DNA of 64,000 nt from Fredericiella sp963839515 (GTDB lineage Bacteria > Chloroflexota > Anaerolineae > Caldilineales > Caldilineaceae), in assembly GCA_963839515.1 (NCBI GenBank), contig CAWIVN010000004.1:62001-126000 (forward strand), in the 5' to 3' direction. The position numbers were made by a program, and so were the translations under genes. This document shows positions 61,841 to 64,000 of this stretch, in pieces (position 1 is the first letter of the stretch; each line of letters opens with the position of its first letter). Under the pieces are notes generated by a model, which worked only from the letters and a program-made list of their open reading frames with translations, had not been told where the DNA came from and did no database searches.

Positions 61841-64000
61841 GTGACGCGCCCGCTTGCTCCTTCTGCTTTGAATTGCCCGTGGCCGCCGCCAATTCGGCGG
61901 CGGCTGCGCGTGCGCGGGATTGTGCAGGGGGTGGGTTTTCGTCCGCACGTATATGCTCTAGCTACGCAACTGGGCCTCACTGGTTTTGTCGGCAACGACG
62001 GCAGCGGCGTGTTCGTCGAGATCGAAGGCCCAGAGCAGGCGCTAGATCGTTTCCAGGCCGAGCTGCAGGAAAAGCCGCCGCCTTTGGCATCGATCGAACG
62101 CATCGAAGTTGAGCCTGCAGCGCTGCGTGGCGAGCAGACCTTCAGGATCGTCGCCAGCGAGGAGGGCCAAGGCTCATCCGCTGCGCAGCGTACCTTTGTC
62201 TCGCCTGATCAGTCCCTCTGCGCCGATTGCCGGCGAGAACTGTTTGATCCGCTCGACCGTCGCTTTCGCTATCCATTCATCAACTGCACCAATTGTGGAC
62301 CGCGCTTTACCATAATCCGTGGTGTGCCGTACGACCGCCCGCTAACCACGATGAGCGGTTTTGCTATGTGCGACGCCTGTCGCCGGGAATACGAAGACCC
62401 TGGCAATCGCCGCTTTCATGCTCAGCCCATCGCTTGTCCGATTTGTGGTCCCCAGTTAGCCTTCAAGTGGAGTGCCGAACTCCAAGCAGACCATCTGGCT
62501 GCTAAATCGCCGGCGCGCAGCGGACAACTCAATTCACCGGCAGCAGCACGATCTGAATCTCGCACGATTTCCGCACTTGTTCAAGCTCAGCGCGTGCTGG
62601 CAGACGGCAAGGTGCTGGCTGTCAAGGGCCTCGGCGGTTATCACCTGGCGTGCGATGCGGCCGACGAACAGGCCGTGGCGCTGTTGCGCGCGCGTAAGGG
62701 ACGGGCGGGCAAGCCATTTGCCGTTATGGCTGCCAGTCTGGAGGTGGCGCGGCGAATTGCCCACGTCGACGAGGCAGAAGCAGCAATGCTGGCTGGCGGC
62801 GTGCGTCCCATTGTCCTGCTGCGCAAACAAGCGGATGCAGGCATGGCTGGCGGCGTGGCGCCTGGCAACGGCTATCTGGGCGTTATGCTGCCGTATACGC
62901 CGCTGCATGAACTGCTCTTCTGTGACCTGGGTAACGGTGCGCCGCCGGATGTGCTGGTGATGACATCGGGCAACTTGAGTGAGGAACCAATTGCTTGGCG
63001 CGACGAAGATGCCGTGGCAAGGCTAAGTTACGTGGCAGACGCTTTTCTGCTGCATGACCGCCCAATACATGCCCCGTGCGACGATTCAGTCGTGCGCATT
63101 TTCGAAGGGCGCGAAATGCCGGTGCGTCCGCGCGAGGGTATGCGCCCATGCCGATTTTGTTGCCTTTGCTGCCAGAATCAAGTCGGGATCGATCCGGTCT
63201 GGCGCTGCTGGCGACAGGAGCTGATCTTAAGTCAACCTTCTGCCTTACGCAGGGGCAGCATGCCATCTTGAGCCAACACATCGGCGACATGGGTAACGTG
63301 GAGACGTATGAAGCGTTTACACGTGCCGTGGAGCATCTGCAGGGCCTATTTCGCATCCGGCCGGAGGTCCTGGCCTGTGATGCACACCCCGGCTACCTGT
63401 CGACTCGCTGGGCGCAGGAACATGCCGACGGCCGGCAGGTTATAGCCGTGCAGCACCACCATGCCCACATCGCTGCGCTGATGGCCGAACAGGCTGCTGC
63501 AACTGCTGCCAGTGACGAGCCTGTCATCGGATTTAGCTTTGACGGAACCGGCTATGGCAGTGACGGCGCCATCTGGGGCGGCGAAGTGCTGCTGGCGACC
63601 TACTCCTCATTTGCACGACGCGCCCACCTGCGCTATTTGCCCTTGCCGGGGGGTGATTCTGCAGTGCGCCGGCCCTATCGCACGGCGCTGGCACATTTGT
63701 GGGCAGCGGGTGCCGATTGGGCCGGCAGTTTGCCCCCTGTCCAAGCCTGCCCCTCTACTGAGCTGGCGCTGCTGCGACGCCAGTTGGAGACTGGTCTCAA
63801 CTGCGTAGCGACCAGCAGCATGGGGCGCCTCTGTGACGCCGTGGCTGCCCTGGCCGGCGTCTGCCAGACGGCAAGTTATGAAGCACAAGCCGCCATTGAA
63901 CTGGAAGCATTGGTCGACAGCAATGCTCTTGCTCAGATCGATGAACTTGGCGACAACGGCTATGCGTTTCGCTTCCTGGACGACGACGATGTAACGATCG
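61841..64000 (+). pseudogene. hypF: HypF carbamoyltransferase, frameshifted and cut by the window end
   Basis: HypF makes the carbamoyl group that becomes the cyanide ligand of [NiFe]-hydrogenases. In order: acylphosphatase-like domain (RGIVQGVGFRPHVYALA), two zinc-finger pairs (CADC, CTNC, CDAC, CPIC), YrdC-like domain (LAVKGLGGYHLACDA, RARKGRAGKPFAVM, MTSGNLSEEPIAWRDEDA) and Kae1-like domain (VQHHHAHIAALMAEQ, FSFDGTGYGSDGAIWGGEV, SSMGRLCDAVAALAG). The frame breaks at GGG 63136-63138: adding one G gives REGYAPMPILLPLL and the frame then runs to base 64000. Start is GTG 61841. No other hyp or hydrogenase gene is in the window; they should lie beyond the right edge. Confidence 0.9.

Overview
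The window reads as a chromosomal segment of a GC-rich Gram-positive-type or monoderm-like bacterium, most likely a Chloroflexota (Anaerolineae/Caldilineae-like). The basis is inference from content: two MalT-like LuxR ATPase regulators, a lipoprotein with SH3b, PA14 and IPT-like modules joined by Thr-Pro linkers, a SWIM zinc-finger operon, DUF4438 proteins and oligopeptide-type ABC transporters. No rRNA, tRNA, CRISPR array, transposase or phage gene was recognised. Gene density is high.

Layout. 0.1-3.4 kb: large modular lipoprotein, closed by a perfect 46-bp palindromic terminator. 3.5-12.6 kb: a peptide-type ABC importer (binding protein, two permeases) with an Ldh_2-type dehydrogenase on the minus strand; divergent from it a creatinase-like M24 protein and two tandem M20 peptidases (the second frameshifted). 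12.7-15.9 kb: NTF2-like protein and a three-gene SWIM operon. 16.3-27.0 kb: an eleven-gene minus-strand operon beginning with a GntR/FCD regulator and running through a 2-hydroxyacid dehydrogenase, two DUF4438 proteins, an SDR, a VOC protein, a degenerate aminotransferase, an intact aminotransferase, an AstE/AspA-like deacylase, an M20 deacylase and a dihydroorotase/hydantoinase-like amidohydrolase. 27.2-47.4 kb: a plus-strand run of fifteen genes: a complete ABC importer, an isochorismatase-like amidase, two unusual amidohydrolases, aminotransferases, an M20-M24 fusion, a TIM-barrel protein, another hydroxyacid dehydrogenase, a further amidohydrolase, a Gfo/Idh/MocA oxidoreductase and an epimerase. 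47.5-50.4 kb: small membrane protein plus two-component system. 50.4-57.9 kb: two MalT-like regulators, a small protein, a TRIC/UPF0126 membrane protein and an MFS pump. 58.2-64 kb: PfkB kinase, Maf, Gfo/Idh/MocA, ThuA-like protein and the 5' part of hypF.

How it fits together. The main result is a pair of near-identical regulatory modules at 8398-8460 and 27033-27095. In each, two divergent sigma-70 promoters (plus TTGACA-17-TATAAC, minus TTGACA-17-TATCAT) overlap at their -10 elements, and a palindromic box (TGTCAACTGTT-ACAGTT) covers the minus -35. Every element keeps the same spacing in both copies. One copy lies beside the GntR/FCD gene. The simplest reading is a single regulon of roughly 30 genes over about 44 kb, importing and dismantling an amide-, peptide-, ureido- or hydantoin-like nitrogen compound: ABC uptake, several classes of C-N hydrolase, then aminotransferases and 2-hydroxyacid dehydrogenases. 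The substrate is not identifiable from sequence. Several members are odd: M24 domains that have lost the metal ligands, an M20-M24 fusion, amidohydrolases missing the second His of HxH, and an aminotransferase paralogue without the PLP lysine.

Caution: five genes carry single-base frameshifts (near 11540, 41213, 42992, 49768 and 63137), each repaired by one indel. This points to assembly error at least as much as to biology.
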